Below are positions 10,290 through 17,783 of a DNA stretch of 43,659 bases, one piece after another. The notes below the pieces were generated by a model. That model was not told the DNA's origin, did no database searches, and was given only the letters and a program-made list of their open reading frames with translations. Numbering within the stretch: position 1 is the first letter of the stretch; each line of letters begins with the position of its first letter. The stretch is from a virus: the IMG/VR virus record IMGVR_UViG_3300028416_000028, positions 1 through 43,659 of that record; one strand, given 5' to 3'. A program made the translations under genes and the position numbers.

Positions 10290-10964
10290 TTAAGTTCTTG
10301 CTAGGTTACGTTTATTGTCTGAATCTTCAGATGGTATCTGTAATGTGCCTGACATAGTAGCAATAACTTGATTTTCTATTTCTGCAAACAATGCTTCTGG
10401 TATATAAATTTCTTGATTATATCTAGGAGTGCAATCATTTTCTGTATCACAATCCCATTTAGTTATGTCTGAATCAAATACACCTTCAACTTTAATTGCG
10501 TCCCATGCAATATTTGGACAATAAATATATCCATCTAACCACCAGAAGTATAATGTTTTGTTATATCTAAAAGAAGTGCTTTTTGTTAATGAGGTATACG
10601 TACCTGGTTGAGTTCCCTGTAGTTCTTGTGATCCATCTATTGAACTAATAGTACGAATTAGTGGACCCCAGTAGCCTTCAAACATTGAAGGTAGTCTTAG
10701 TTTTGTACGTTTAATTGTACAACCGCTTTGTATACCAGCACAGTGAGCTTCAACTTTATCTACATCAATTAATTCAACATAAGGTAATGTTTTCCACACT
10801 GAGTTAAACTTTAATAACTTATTTGCATAGTCCTGCCTTCTCATTAGAAACTGAGCATACTTTTCTATCAAGCTATAAATATATCTATCAGTAACAAAAG
10901 CATCTTGAACTCCTGCTTTTACTTGGCCTCTAATTCTAGATACTGCGTCTGCTATTGTTGCCAT
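10290..10964 (-). CDS. Tail ring/adaptor-like protein, crAss-like type (224 aa)
   Basis: This begins MATIADAVSRIRGQVKAGVQ, a helical hairpin of the kind that opens head-tail connector proteins, followed by DAFVTDRYIYSLIEKYAQFLMRRQ, a long helix containing the R-x-I-Y-x-L pattern. The middle is beta-rich with Cys (CAGIQSGCTIKR; YIYCPNIAWD; WDCDTENDCT), and a C-terminal helix (IPEALFAEIENQVIATMSG) follows. Length and arrangement resemble the small tail tubular/ring proteins of crAss-like phages, and it precedes the 315-residue ring-like protein and the muzzle by 11-14 nt each, which suggests co-translation of tail components. The assignment is by architecture and context rather than by a unique motif. 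Confidence 0.65.
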   Translation of the reverse strand: MATIADAVSRIRGQVKAGVQDAFVTDRYIYSLIEKYAQFLMRRQDYANKLLKFNSVWKTLPYVELIDVDKVEAHCAGIQSGCTIKRTKLRLPSMFEGYWGPLIRTISSIDGSQELQGTQPGTYTSLTKSTSFRYNKTLYFWWLDGYIYCPNIAWDAIKVEGVFDSDITKWDCDTENDCTPRYNQEIYIPEALFAEIENQVIATMSGTLQIPSEDSDNKRNLART

Positions 10965-10969
10965 GTTTT

Positions 10970-11533
10970 TTATTTTTCAAATTCATTATAATTTTCTAAT
11001 GTTTTCTTAGTTTCTTCAGGATTCTCATCATATAAGTGAGCAACTTTATATTTATTTTTCATTACTAGATATTTAGTCCAGTTTATAGGGTAACTCTTAG
11101 CCACTGATCTTTTAAAGTCTCTACATGCTATAAATCCCCATAGCTCTCTATTTTTAAACCTATACTTAGTTGAGTAATTTGTATAGAATATTTTACCTAA
11201 ATTACCGTCTGTATCCCAATTTTTATTTTGTAAAACCTTACCATATTGATTTGATAACGAATAATTAGTATTAAATTTTGATGAAGGGCATGTTCCTATA
11301 AATAAATAACCTAAAGAATCAGGCAACTCAACACCATCTCTATTATCTATTACAGCTTTCCAAAGTCTAACATTATATGTTTTAATTATATTTTTTAATT
11401 TATTATTATCTATATCAGAATATAAAGGGTTCTTTTCCTTAAATTCTTTAATTGTTTTTGCATTTAACAATCCAAGCCTTTTAGCCCTATATCTTGGGCC
11501 TTTTAGATTTGGTTTCTTAAAATTATTTATCAT
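10970..11533 (-). CDS. Conserved phage protein of unknown function (187 aa)
   Basis: The function is not recognised. The protein is basic at the N-terminus (MINNFKKPNLKGPRYRAKRLG), with helices to about residue 60 and then a mixed alpha/beta region rich in aromatic residues (LFIGTCPSS; GKIFYTNYSTKYRFKNREL; WGFIACRDFKRSVAKSYP). It is the first gene after the terminator of the metallophosphoesterase gene and lies only 5 nt upstream of the first ring-type gene, so it probably belongs to the tail transcription unit ending in muzzle and transglycosylase genes. A role in tail assembly or as a minor tail component is plausible from context only. Confidence 0.6.
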   Translation of the reverse strand: MINNFKKPNLKGPRYRAKRLGLLNAKTIKEFKEKNPLYSDIDNNKLKNIIKTYNVRLWKAVIDNRDGVELPDSLGYLFIGTCPSSKFNTNYSLSNQYGKVLQNKNWDTDGNLGKIFYTNYSTKYRFKNRELWGFIACRDFKRSVAKSYPINWTKYLVMKNKYKVAHLYDENPEETKKTLENYNEFEK

Positions 11534-11553
11534 ACAGTTACATTTATAATTTA

Positions 11554-11589
11554 CAAAAAAAACCCCACTTAATGAAATAAAAGTGAGGT
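11554..11589 (-). terminator. Intrinsic terminator after metallophosphoesterase gene
   Basis: On the minus strand ACCTCACTT pairs with AAGTGGGGT (9 bp, one G-U) around a 10-nt loop, followed by a run of eight or more T. Arms are at 11562-11570 and 11581-11589. It starts right after the stop codon at 11592 and separates that gene from the tail unit. Confidence 0.85.
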
Positions 11590-11591
11590 CT

Positions 11592-12815
11592 TTACAAGGC
11601 TTGATAAGTTAATTCACATATATTACCCATAGTAGGGTGTTGAAGTTCTAATTTACCAGACCTTCTATTACATACATACTTGTTGCTATAATGATAATAA
11701 TCTGCTTTACCTAAACTAGGTAATGTTTTCTCTATAAAACCTGCTGTTTCATTAGAGGTCATATATTCTACCTTTCTATCAGTATGTATATGCCCTTTAA
11801 ACAATGTTCTATTCTTAGTAGAACCCCATTCTTTTGGATATTCTGAAGCGTATATTAAAGGATTATTCTTACTTCGTTTATCACCATGCTCAAATGCATT
11901 AAAGTTATCATGCCAAACATGAACTTTTCTCTCTTCATATTTGATATCCCAGATGATTTCATCACTTTGTATAGACTTAGATAATGCATGAGCTAAGTGA
12001 TATGATGATAATCTGTCATGATTTCCAGGAACATATACAATTACTAATTCTTTACATAAAGCTTTAATATAATTGATTGCCCAATGCATGGCATCAAAAG
12101 CTTGCGTATAAGCTTCTGTAGCGCTCATACAGTTATCTAAAGGAGTACCACCAGTAGTTGCTCCATTAAACGTATCCATGTTAATTAAATCACCCCCTAC
12201 AACAAAATACATTCTTTCTATATAATTAACTGGTATGGCCTTCTGCATTAAGTATATAATTGTATCCTCAAAGTCCTTATCAATAGTATCATTACCTTCT
12301 TTACCAAAATGAATATCTTGCAGTGATATAACACCACACACAGGATTATCTGATTTAATAGTATTTAAGTTTACTTTAGGTATTTTATATACTTTAGGAT
12401 TCCAATTCTCTAGTAGATCTTTAAATAGAGTTTGCTCTGGATTTTTAACTTGAGATATTAAAGCAGAAACCCGCCAGTGATTGCCCATTTGTTTATTCCA
12501 GTATTGAGACAATCTCCATATATCTGTATTAATCTTTAATAACTTTATTATTTCTTCTGCACTTTTAGGTTCATGATTAAATGTACCTGATATTTTACCT
12601 GTTCCTTTATCAAGATCAATTGACTCCGTAACATCTATATCTTTAGATATATTTGATAATAACTTGTTCTTTTTTTTATCTGCTTTTCTTTCTGTAAGTA
12701 TTTCTTTTTTAAGTTTTAAATATTCAGATTCTAAAATTCCTAATTTAGCTGCACAGTATAAAGAGTTCTTTTTCCATTTTAAAGTTTCTTTAACTTGTTT
12801 TTTTAAGTTATACAT
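11592..12815 (-). CDS. Calcineurin-like metallophosphoesterase (407 aa)
   Basis: All hallmark motifs of a calcineurin-like metallophosphoesterase are present in order: D167-x-H169 (SLQDIHFG), GGD at 207-209 (VVGGDLIN), GNHD at 264-267 (YVPGNHDRLS), H310 (AFEHGD) and GHIH at 341-344. These residues normally hold two metal ions and hydrolyse phosphodiesters or phosphomonoesters. The first 150 residues are a Lys-rich helical region plus a segment (EEIIKLLKINTDIWRLSQYW, then HWRVSALI) that looks like a small helical nucleic-acid or protein-binding domain; this N-terminal plus phosphoesterase arrangement occurs in other phages. The gene sits alone between two intrinsic terminators, an isolated unit within the structural region. 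The substrate is unknown; a nuclease role or processing of phosphorylated surface or nucleotide signals are both possible. Confidence 0.9.
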   Translation of the reverse strand: MYNLKKQVKETLKWKKNSLYCAAKLGILESEYLKLKKEILTERKADKKKNKLLSNISKDIDVTESIDLDKGTGKISGTFNHEPKSAEEIIKLLKINTDIWRLSQYWNKQMGNHWRVSALISQVKNPEQTLFKDLLENWNPKVYKIPKVNLNTIKSDNPVCGVISLQDIHFGKEGNDTIDKDFEDTIIYLMQKAIPVNYIERMYFVVGGDLINMDTFNGATTGGTPLDNCMSATEAYTQAFDAMHWAINYIKALCKELVIVYVPGNHDRLSSYHLAHALSKSIQSDEIIWDIKYEERKVHVWHDNFNAFEHGDKRSKNNPLIYASEYPKEWGSTKNRTLFKGHIHTDRKVEYMTSNETAGFIEKTLPSLGKADYYHYSNKYVCNRRSGKLELQHPTMGNICELTYQAL

Positions 12816-12846
12816 TATATATTAGTTAAGTTCCTTGTAAATATAA

Positions 12847-12878
12847 GAAAAAAAAGAGACTGAATAAATCCAGCCTCT
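12847..12878 (-). terminator. Intrinsic terminator after FnIII Cys-rich gene
   Basis: On the minus strand AGAGGCTGGA pairs with TTCAGTCTCT (10 bp including two G-U pairs) around the loop TTTA, followed by eight T. Arms are at 12855-12864 and 12869-12878. It lies about 50 nt downstream of the stop at 12928 and upstream of the metallophosphoesterase start. Confidence 0.85.
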
Positions 12879-12927
12879 TCCAACGTTTGTAGTAGAAAAC
12901 CAACAAACCACCACCTGTTGTATTTTT

Positions 12928-13488
12928 TTATGCTGCTGGTGTAGAAATTAAAATCTCTATTGGTTTACATGCAGCACTGTTGCCATTATCAACAACTTTT
13001 ATTTTATAAGCTGTACTAGCTACTAAATTTGTTATAGTATAGTTACTTACAGTAGTTACAATTGGAGTTGCATTTGCAAGAGTCCAACCTGATGGTGTAA
13101 CTTGAGTATCATAATATATATTTAATCCAGTACTATTACTCCATATACCACTCCAAATAACTGAAATAGTACTACTTGTAACTGTACCTGCATAAACATT
13201 ATAAGGATCATGCTGTAGATCATTTGATGTACAAGCACCTAATCCATTTGATAGAATCATAGAAAACTTTTGAATAATAGAATCTAATCTTTCACCAGAA
13301 GTTATAACTATTTGACTACCGCTATCACCAATTTGAAAGGAAGTACCACAATAGCTAACGCATGATGCACATTGCACATCATCGCATCTTTCACTTCCTA
13401 CACTACAATCAGTATAAGTACATGCATTAGTTATTGCTGTATCAGCGCAACTACACTTTTTACTACATTTTGTACAATTACATGCCAT
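12928..13488 (-). CDS. Cys-rich FnIII-domain virion protein (186 aa)
   Basis: The first 47 residues hold 11 cysteines (C3, 5, 8, 12, 14, 23, 28, 35, 40, 43, 47), for example MACNCTKCSKKCSCADT, suggesting a disulfide- or metal-stabilised tip. A short region follows (SGERLDSIIQKFSMILSNGL), similar in style to the oligomerising segment near the start of the upstream adhesin. Residues about 95-185 form a fibronectin type III-like beta domain (STISVIWSGI; YTITNLVASTAYKIKV). It is the last gene before a terminator and lies 19 nt after the VWA adhesin, so the two are probably co-expressed. A fibre tip or decoration protein is the likely role; receptor binding is inferred. Confidence 0.65.
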   Translation of the reverse strand: MACNCTKCSKKCSCADTAITNACTYTDCSVGSERCDDVQCASCVSYCGTSFQIGDSGSQIVITSGERLDSIIQKFSMILSNGLGACTSNDLQHDPYNVYAGTVTSSTISVIWSGIWSNSTGLNIYYDTQVTPSGWTLANATPIVTTVSNYTITNLVASTAYKIKVVDNGNSAACKPIEILISTPAA

Positions 13489-13507
13489 TTTTTATATTTT
13501 TATTTTA

Positions 13508-15718
13508 TTAACAAGTTCCTGTTATTACACTACTTATTGTTGTAGGTAAGTAAGAAGTAGTAGTAGCACCACCTGTTTGCTGAGCTAATTCTATCCAAGG
13601 TTGAATGTAAACACCATTTATAGTTGCACCTAAAGTTGATCCCGCTCCACATATAACATACTTAATTCCGTTAGTATTTGCATAAGCTATCATATTCTGA
13701 ATACCAGCCCATGTTGCAGCGTTAAAACTATCTGATATACCTCCTGGTAATTGATCTGTAATAATAACTACATATTTAGCTGCATTAGCTCTAAACGCAC
13801 CTGGAACAGAACCGCCTGCTACAGCTAATTGAGCCGCATAGTCTGTTGGTTCAGCTACTCCATTACCATCTCCAATGTTTATACATGTAGTATCTACTCC
13901 ACCATTTAATAAGTTTAATGCTGTTGTAAAACTTGATGAGTTATTATTTTGGAATATTTCCCAGAAGGTAGTATATATATAATTATTATTTGTTCCTAAT
14001 AAAGATAACCTTTGATTTAAAGGTAAATCAGTATAGTCTATACAACTTCCATAATCTGGTGTAACTACATTAGATTCATCTGCAGTAACTAATGCTAATC
14101 TATAATCATTAGAACCAGAAGAAGTTACTATACCTGCAACTAATCCAGGAATATCATTTTGAATTGTTGTAATCTCACCACTCATACTTTGAGTGTAATC
14201 AAGTACAAATACTACATCCATACCATTTGTACAAGGTAAAGCGTTACTTACTGTTTGAAAGGCAACAGTATTTGTACATACTTTTGTTACTCCACCAATT
14301 GCTACAGTAAGTCTGGCTATATAATTTGTATTAGGACTTAATCCTGTAAATGAATGAGATGGTGAAGCACCAGGTGAATTAATTACAAATGTATCTACAA
14401 CAGTAGATCCATCTAGTATATCTATTGTATATACAGCAGTTATACCCAATACGTTAGTAAAGTTTACTGTTACACCTGTTGTTGTTATTCCAGTTAATAG
14501 CATTGTAGGACATGTTATTAAACCATTTACAACACTGCTTTGTATTGATTCACATGTATCTATAGTATCAGTTACTGAAAAGTCTACTGTAATGCTAATG
14601 TTTTGGAAAGTATTTAAAGTTCCAGTACTAACTGTTAAACCAGAACCTGAGTTCTGTAAGTTAGCTACGCTAAATGTTGTAGTTACAGAACTTCCATCAG
14701 CATCTGTTAACGTTATAATTGAATGATTTGTAGTATCTAAATAACCTGATGGTATTACAGAATTTGTAAAGTCAAAAAGTATACCATCTATAATACCTGA
14801 TGAATTAATAACACCAGATGACAAATAATTAAATATAACAGAATCACATCCTGTAGGACAACAAGTTGATTGTATGCTTGATATTGATGTATATAAATCA
14901 TCTATAACAACCCAAGCATTCTGGACTGATTGTGCTAGTGTAGTAGGTGTATTATTCCATCCTGCTATTCCACTATATGTTACATTTGATGATGTTAATG
15001 TTGCATAAGAACCAGTAATAACTGATTGTGATATTGCATTATTAATTAAACTAGGTGTTCCTACAGCAGTTTGTAAAGCACAAAATGCAATTTCTAAAGC
15101 AGATACAACAACAGATACATTTGTTAGCTGACCAACATTACTAACGCAAGTTGGTATAATCTGCACTTCACTTGAAGTTCCTACAGCACATACTCCTCCT
15201 GGAAATACACAAGCTTCAATAGTATTTAGTCTAGTATTAATTGTAACTATTGAACCTTCAATAGCTATAATCCTTTCAAGATTACTACATACTTTTTGTG
15301 CAGTTAATATAGCATACTGTTCTAAATAAACTTGAGTAACAGGATTACCGTTTGAATCAGTATATTGTAAGCAAGTTGGTAATGTAAGAAGATCTGCTGC
15401 AGTAGGAACTGGAGTTCCTGTTGTAGTTGAATTATTACATATCTGAACTATCATTGCCTGAAGAACAGGAACTAGTTCAGTTGGTGTTACACCTCTAATG
15501 TTTAAACATGTTAAGTCCAGGCCTGTTAGGCTTGGATTTGCGGAAACACCATTTGTTATTAAACTACAAACTTCAGTTGCTAATTTAAATACTACCTCAG
15601 AGATTGTATCACCGTTACATAAATCTATACAAGAAATATCAGGGCCTTGCCATATTACACAATTAGAAGATATATTATCACATCCATTTGTGGTGGCACT
15701 TGAATTTGTTGGAATCAT
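13508..15718 (-). CDS. FnIII- and VWA-domain adhesin/tail fibre protein (736 aa)
   Basis: The N-terminus contains Cys-anchored helical modules (ISCIDLCNGDTISEVVFKLA; then CLNIRGVTPTEL; CLQYTDSNGN; CVSNVGQLTN) that look like repeated oligomerising segments of a fibre. Residues about 405-490 form an FnIII-like domain (GITTTGVTVNFTN; HSFTGLSPNTNYIARL). Residues about 500-715 form a VWA domain: MDVVFVLDYTQSM carries a MIDAS-like D507-x-T-x-S, followed by EPTDYAAQLAVAG and KYVVIITDQLPGG. The first MIDAS Ser is replaced by Thr, so metal binding may be weaker than in the muzzle's VWA domain. VWA domains bind protein or glycan ligands through a divalent metal. The gene is the first of a two-gene unit following a terminator at about 15.8 kb. 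Surface adhesion is the likely role. Confidence 0.75.
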   Translation of the reverse strand: MIPTNSSATTNGCDNISSNCVIWQGPDISCIDLCNGDTISEVVFKLATEVCSLITNGVSANPSLTGLDLTCLNIRGVTPTELVPVLQAMIVQICNNSTTTGTPVPTAADLLTLPTCLQYTDSNGNPVTQVYLEQYAILTAQKVCSNLERIIAIEGSIVTINTRLNTIEACVFPGGVCAVGTSSEVQIIPTCVSNVGQLTNVSVVVSALEIAFCALQTAVGTPSLINNAISQSVITGSYATLTSSNVTYSGIAGWNNTPTTLAQSVQNAWVVIDDLYTSISSIQSTCCPTGCDSVIFNYLSSGVINSSGIIDGILFDFTNSVIPSGYLDTTNHSIITLTDADGSSVTTTFSVANLQNSGSGLTVSTGTLNTFQNISITVDFSVTDTIDTCESIQSSVVNGLITCPTMLLTGITTTGVTVNFTNVLGITAVYTIDILDGSTVVDTFVINSPGASPSHSFTGLSPNTNYIARLTVAIGGVTKVCTNTVAFQTVSNALPCTNGMDVVFVLDYTQSMSGEITTIQNDIPGLVAGIVTSSGSNDYRLALVTADESNVVTPDYGSCIDYTDLPLNQRLSLLGTNNNYIYTTFWEIFQNNNSSSFTTALNLLNGGVDTTCINIGDGNGVAEPTDYAAQLAVAGGSVPGAFRANAAKYVVIITDQLPGGISDSFNAATWAGIQNMIAYANTNGIKYVICGAGSTLGATINGVYIQPWIELAQQTGGATTTSYLPTTISSVITGTC

Positions 15719-15777
15719 AAATGCTTTATTTTAATATAATGCATAGTTCTATTACAAACTATACACTTATAATATAC

Positions 15778-15815
15778 AAAAAAAATTAAAACCAAGCAAG
15801 TTAATACCTTGTTTT
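15778..15815 (-). terminator. Probable intrinsic terminator upstream of VWA adhesin gene
   Basis: On the minus strand AAAACAAG pairs with CTTGGTTTT (8 bp with one bulged G) around an 11-nt loop, followed by TTTTAATTTTTTTT. It lies 34 nt after the stop of the small gene at 15849. The 130-nt gap to 15718 holds no other gene and probably also carries the promoter for the VWA/FnIII pair. Confidence 0.45.
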
Positions 15816-15848
15816 AAAAAAAATTGCAAGCACTTATAATAATAACTA

Positions 15849-16109
15849 TTAAACCTTTTCTAAAGAAGCTTCTTCCTTTAATGGAGATATTACACCATCT
15901 TCTAAGCTAATATTTACAGAACCATACTTGTCTTCTAGTAATTTGCTAATAGCAGACCAATCTTTTTGTAACTCCGCATGTTTAGAAACAAGTTGATTTT
16001 TAACTAGTTCAGCATTACCAATATTCATAAGTAATGTGTTAATGTTATTTTGAAGTTCTTTAACTTCAGCTAATTCTTTAGCTGTAATTTTTTTAGCTTT
16101 TTTTGACAT
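15849..16109 (-). CDS. Small coiled-coil protein of fibre locus (86 aa)
   Basis: This is a mostly helical protein: a basic start (MSKKAKKITAKEL), then a heptad-like stretch from about residue 12 to 65 (ELQNNINTLLMNIGNAELVK and KDWSAISKLLEDKYGS), ending in an acidic tail (VNISLEDGVISPL). Small coiled-coil proteins of this style (IGN/LE-K-L pattern, then EDKYGSVNISLEDG) recur in fibre regions of marine phages. It is the last gene before a probable terminator, following the DUF285 protein. It may be a fibre assembly chaperone or coiled-coil connector; function is not established. Confidence 0.6.
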   Translation of the reverse strand: MSKKAKKITAKELAEVKELQNNINTLLMNIGNAELVKNQLVSKHAELQKDWSAISKLLEDKYGSVNISLEDGVISPLKEEASLEKV

Positions 16110-16157
16110 GTTATGTTGATTTTAATTAATAGTAATGTAAATATAATAAATTTTTAC

Positions 16158-17207
16158 TTAAACTCCACCATCGTCAGTAAAAGTCCAACTATTAGCCAAT
16201 AGCGCAGTTCTTGCTGCTCCGCTTGTTGCTGTAGTATATGTGGATGGAATATCTCCTATTGCCCTACCAGTTAATGAATAAGTAACTCTGTCTGAATTTA
16301 ACTTGTTTAAAAATCCATTGTAGTTAGCTGTAGATAATCCACTCTGATATAACATATTATTGTAGTTTGTAGCAGAACTAAAGTTCCATGAACTCATATC
16401 TGGATCAGCAAGACTTGCTCTATAAAACATTTGTTTAAAATTAGTAACATTGCTAGTATCCCACCCACTTGTGTCAGGATTTGCTGCAGTTCTTGATGTA
16501 CTGTTAGTATAGAACATATAAGACATATTTGTCACATTACTTGTGTCCCATCCACTTGTGTCAGGATTTGCGGCATAAGCATACGTAAACATCCAATGCA
16601 TTCTTGTCACATTACTTGTGTCCCATCCACTTGTGTCAGGATTTGCGTTGGTAGCATTATAAAACATGTTATTCATATACACTGCACTACTAGTATCCCA
16701 CCCACTTGTGTCAGGTGTTGCGTTAACAGCACTAAAAAACATCCTACTAAAATCAGTAACATTACTAGTATCTAATAAACTTACATCTACATTACCGGTT
16801 TGATTAGAAAAACACTGATACAAACTAGTGGTAGTACTTTCTAAGTTTCCCGCAACAGATAATAAAGTGGAGCAATAGTTTAACTTTGCAGATGTTGCTC
16901 CAGTTATTCCCCAATCTAAAATCCTTATCAACTTCGATACTGATCCTGCAGTAGTGCTGCTCCATTTTATACTACTTGCAGTTCCATAATATTTAATGAC
17001 ATAATCACCAGCACTTGCAAAAGTATGAGATGCATAATTTGCACTCCCAATTATATCAGAAGTACCATCATCAAATACTAGCTTACCGCTAGTGTCACTT
17101 GTGTTAATAGGTAAATATACAGTTGTGTTAGCTGCTGTAGTCCTAAACTCCATCTTTAAAGAAGTATCTACTGGTGGTGTAAGTATATGTGGGTTAACTA
17201 TATTCAT
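16158..17207 (-). CDS. BspA-like (DUF285) repeat surface protein, candidate receptor-binding protein
   Basis: Residues about 120-290 hold tandem DUF285/BspA-like repeats of about 25 residues, of the type NPDTSGWDTSNVTxMxxMF (DTSNVTDFSRMF; DTSSAVYMNNMF; DTSNVTRMHWMF; DTSNVTNMSYMF; DTSNVTNFKQMF). In bacteria these repeats occur in surface proteins that bind host or matrix ligands; here they suggest a phage adhesin or tip protein. The N-terminus (MNIVNPHILTPPVDTSLKME) is a beta-rich domain with an AGDYVIKYYG strand. The gene directly abuts the 190-residue gene upstream of it (17208) and precedes the small coiled-coil protein. Two repeat units share a 44-nt exact DNA repeat, so repeat number could change by recombination. 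Confidence 0.8.
   Translation of the reverse strand: MNIVNPHILTPPVDTSLKMEFRTTAANTTVYLPINTSDTSGKLVFDDGTSDIIGSANYASHTFASAGDYVIKYYGTASSIKWSSTTAGSVSKLIRILDWGITGATSAKLNYCSTLLSVAGNLESTTTSLYQCFSNQTGNVDVSLLDTSNVTDFSRMFFSAVNATPDTSGWDTSSAVYMNNMFYNATNANPDTSGWDTSNVTRMHWMFTYAYAANPDTSGWDTSNVTNMSYMFYTNSTSRTAANPDTSGWDTSNVTNFKQMFYRASLADPDMSSWNFSSATNYNNMLYQSGLSTANYNGFLNKLNSDRVTYSLTGRAIGDIPSTYTTATSGAARTALLANSWTFTDDGGV
16529..16647. repeat. 44-nt exact direct repeat, 75-nt period, within DUF285 gene
   Basis: Positions 16529-16572 and 16604-16647 are identical over 44 nt, 75 nt (25 codons) apart, so gain or loss of a unit keeps the frame. Less perfect copies of the same unit flank them (around 16450-16490 and 16690-16715). 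Confidence 0.9.
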
Positions 17208-17780
17208 TTAATAATTAATATTTATATAATCAGACACTTTATCCTTTATCCAATTAAATAAAACTAACGCAGTTTGATCTGTTGGTTCTTGCAACTGATC
17301 TAATTTAGTACCAACAATTCTCCATACTCCTCTATAAAGTGGTTCTATACTAGAATACATTAGCTCTGTTAAATTGTCAATGTCATCTTCTGAAATACTA
17401 TTACTTGCACGTTCGGTCTCTACCTTAACAAAAAACTCATCAAATAATTGTATACCATCTTCTTTATACATCTCTTGCATTACGGTATACGGGCTAGGTA
17501 AGCTATAACTCTCTATTTCTTCTGGAGTCATTTCTACTGCTACTGATTCTATAACATATTGATTTAAGTGCGCATACTCTTTGTGAGGTATATCTGTTAT
17601 CTGTTCTGGTAGTTGAACTAATTTATGTGTAGCAGAGTCGTAAGTAGGTTTTGGTTTATTTACAACTAATAACCATTCTAGGTCTGCGTCTAAACCTACA
17701 ACTGGATTTATGTATAAGTTAGGATACTGATCTTTTTTTATCAATTCCTGTGTTGACTTCCTTATTAATACTGCCTTCAT
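17208..17780 (-). CDS. Fibre-associated protein of unknown function (190 aa)
   Basis: No diagnostic motif was seen. The N-terminal half is mixed beta (MKAVLIRKSTQELIKKDQYP; LEWLLVVNKPKPTYD), the C-terminal half helical (MTPEEIESYSLPSPYTVM; IEPLYRGVWRIVGTKLDQL; ALVLFNWIKDKVSDY). Its place between the 1615-residue fibre (3-nt gap) and the DUF285 protein (start and stop directly adjacent) resembles fibre-attachment or fibre-assembly genes that sit downstream of long fibres in marine phages. Co-translation with both neighbours is likely. Confidence 0.6.
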   Translation of the reverse strand: MKAVLIRKSTQELIKKDQYPNLYINPVVGLDADLEWLLVVNKPKPTYDSATHKLVQLPEQITDIPHKEYAHLNQYVIESVAVEMTPEEIESYSLPSPYTVMQEMYKEDGIQLFDEFFVKVETERASNSISEDDIDNLTELMYSSIEPLYRGVWRIVGTKLDQLQEPTDQTALVLFNWIKDKVSDYININY

Positions 17781-17783
17781 AAT

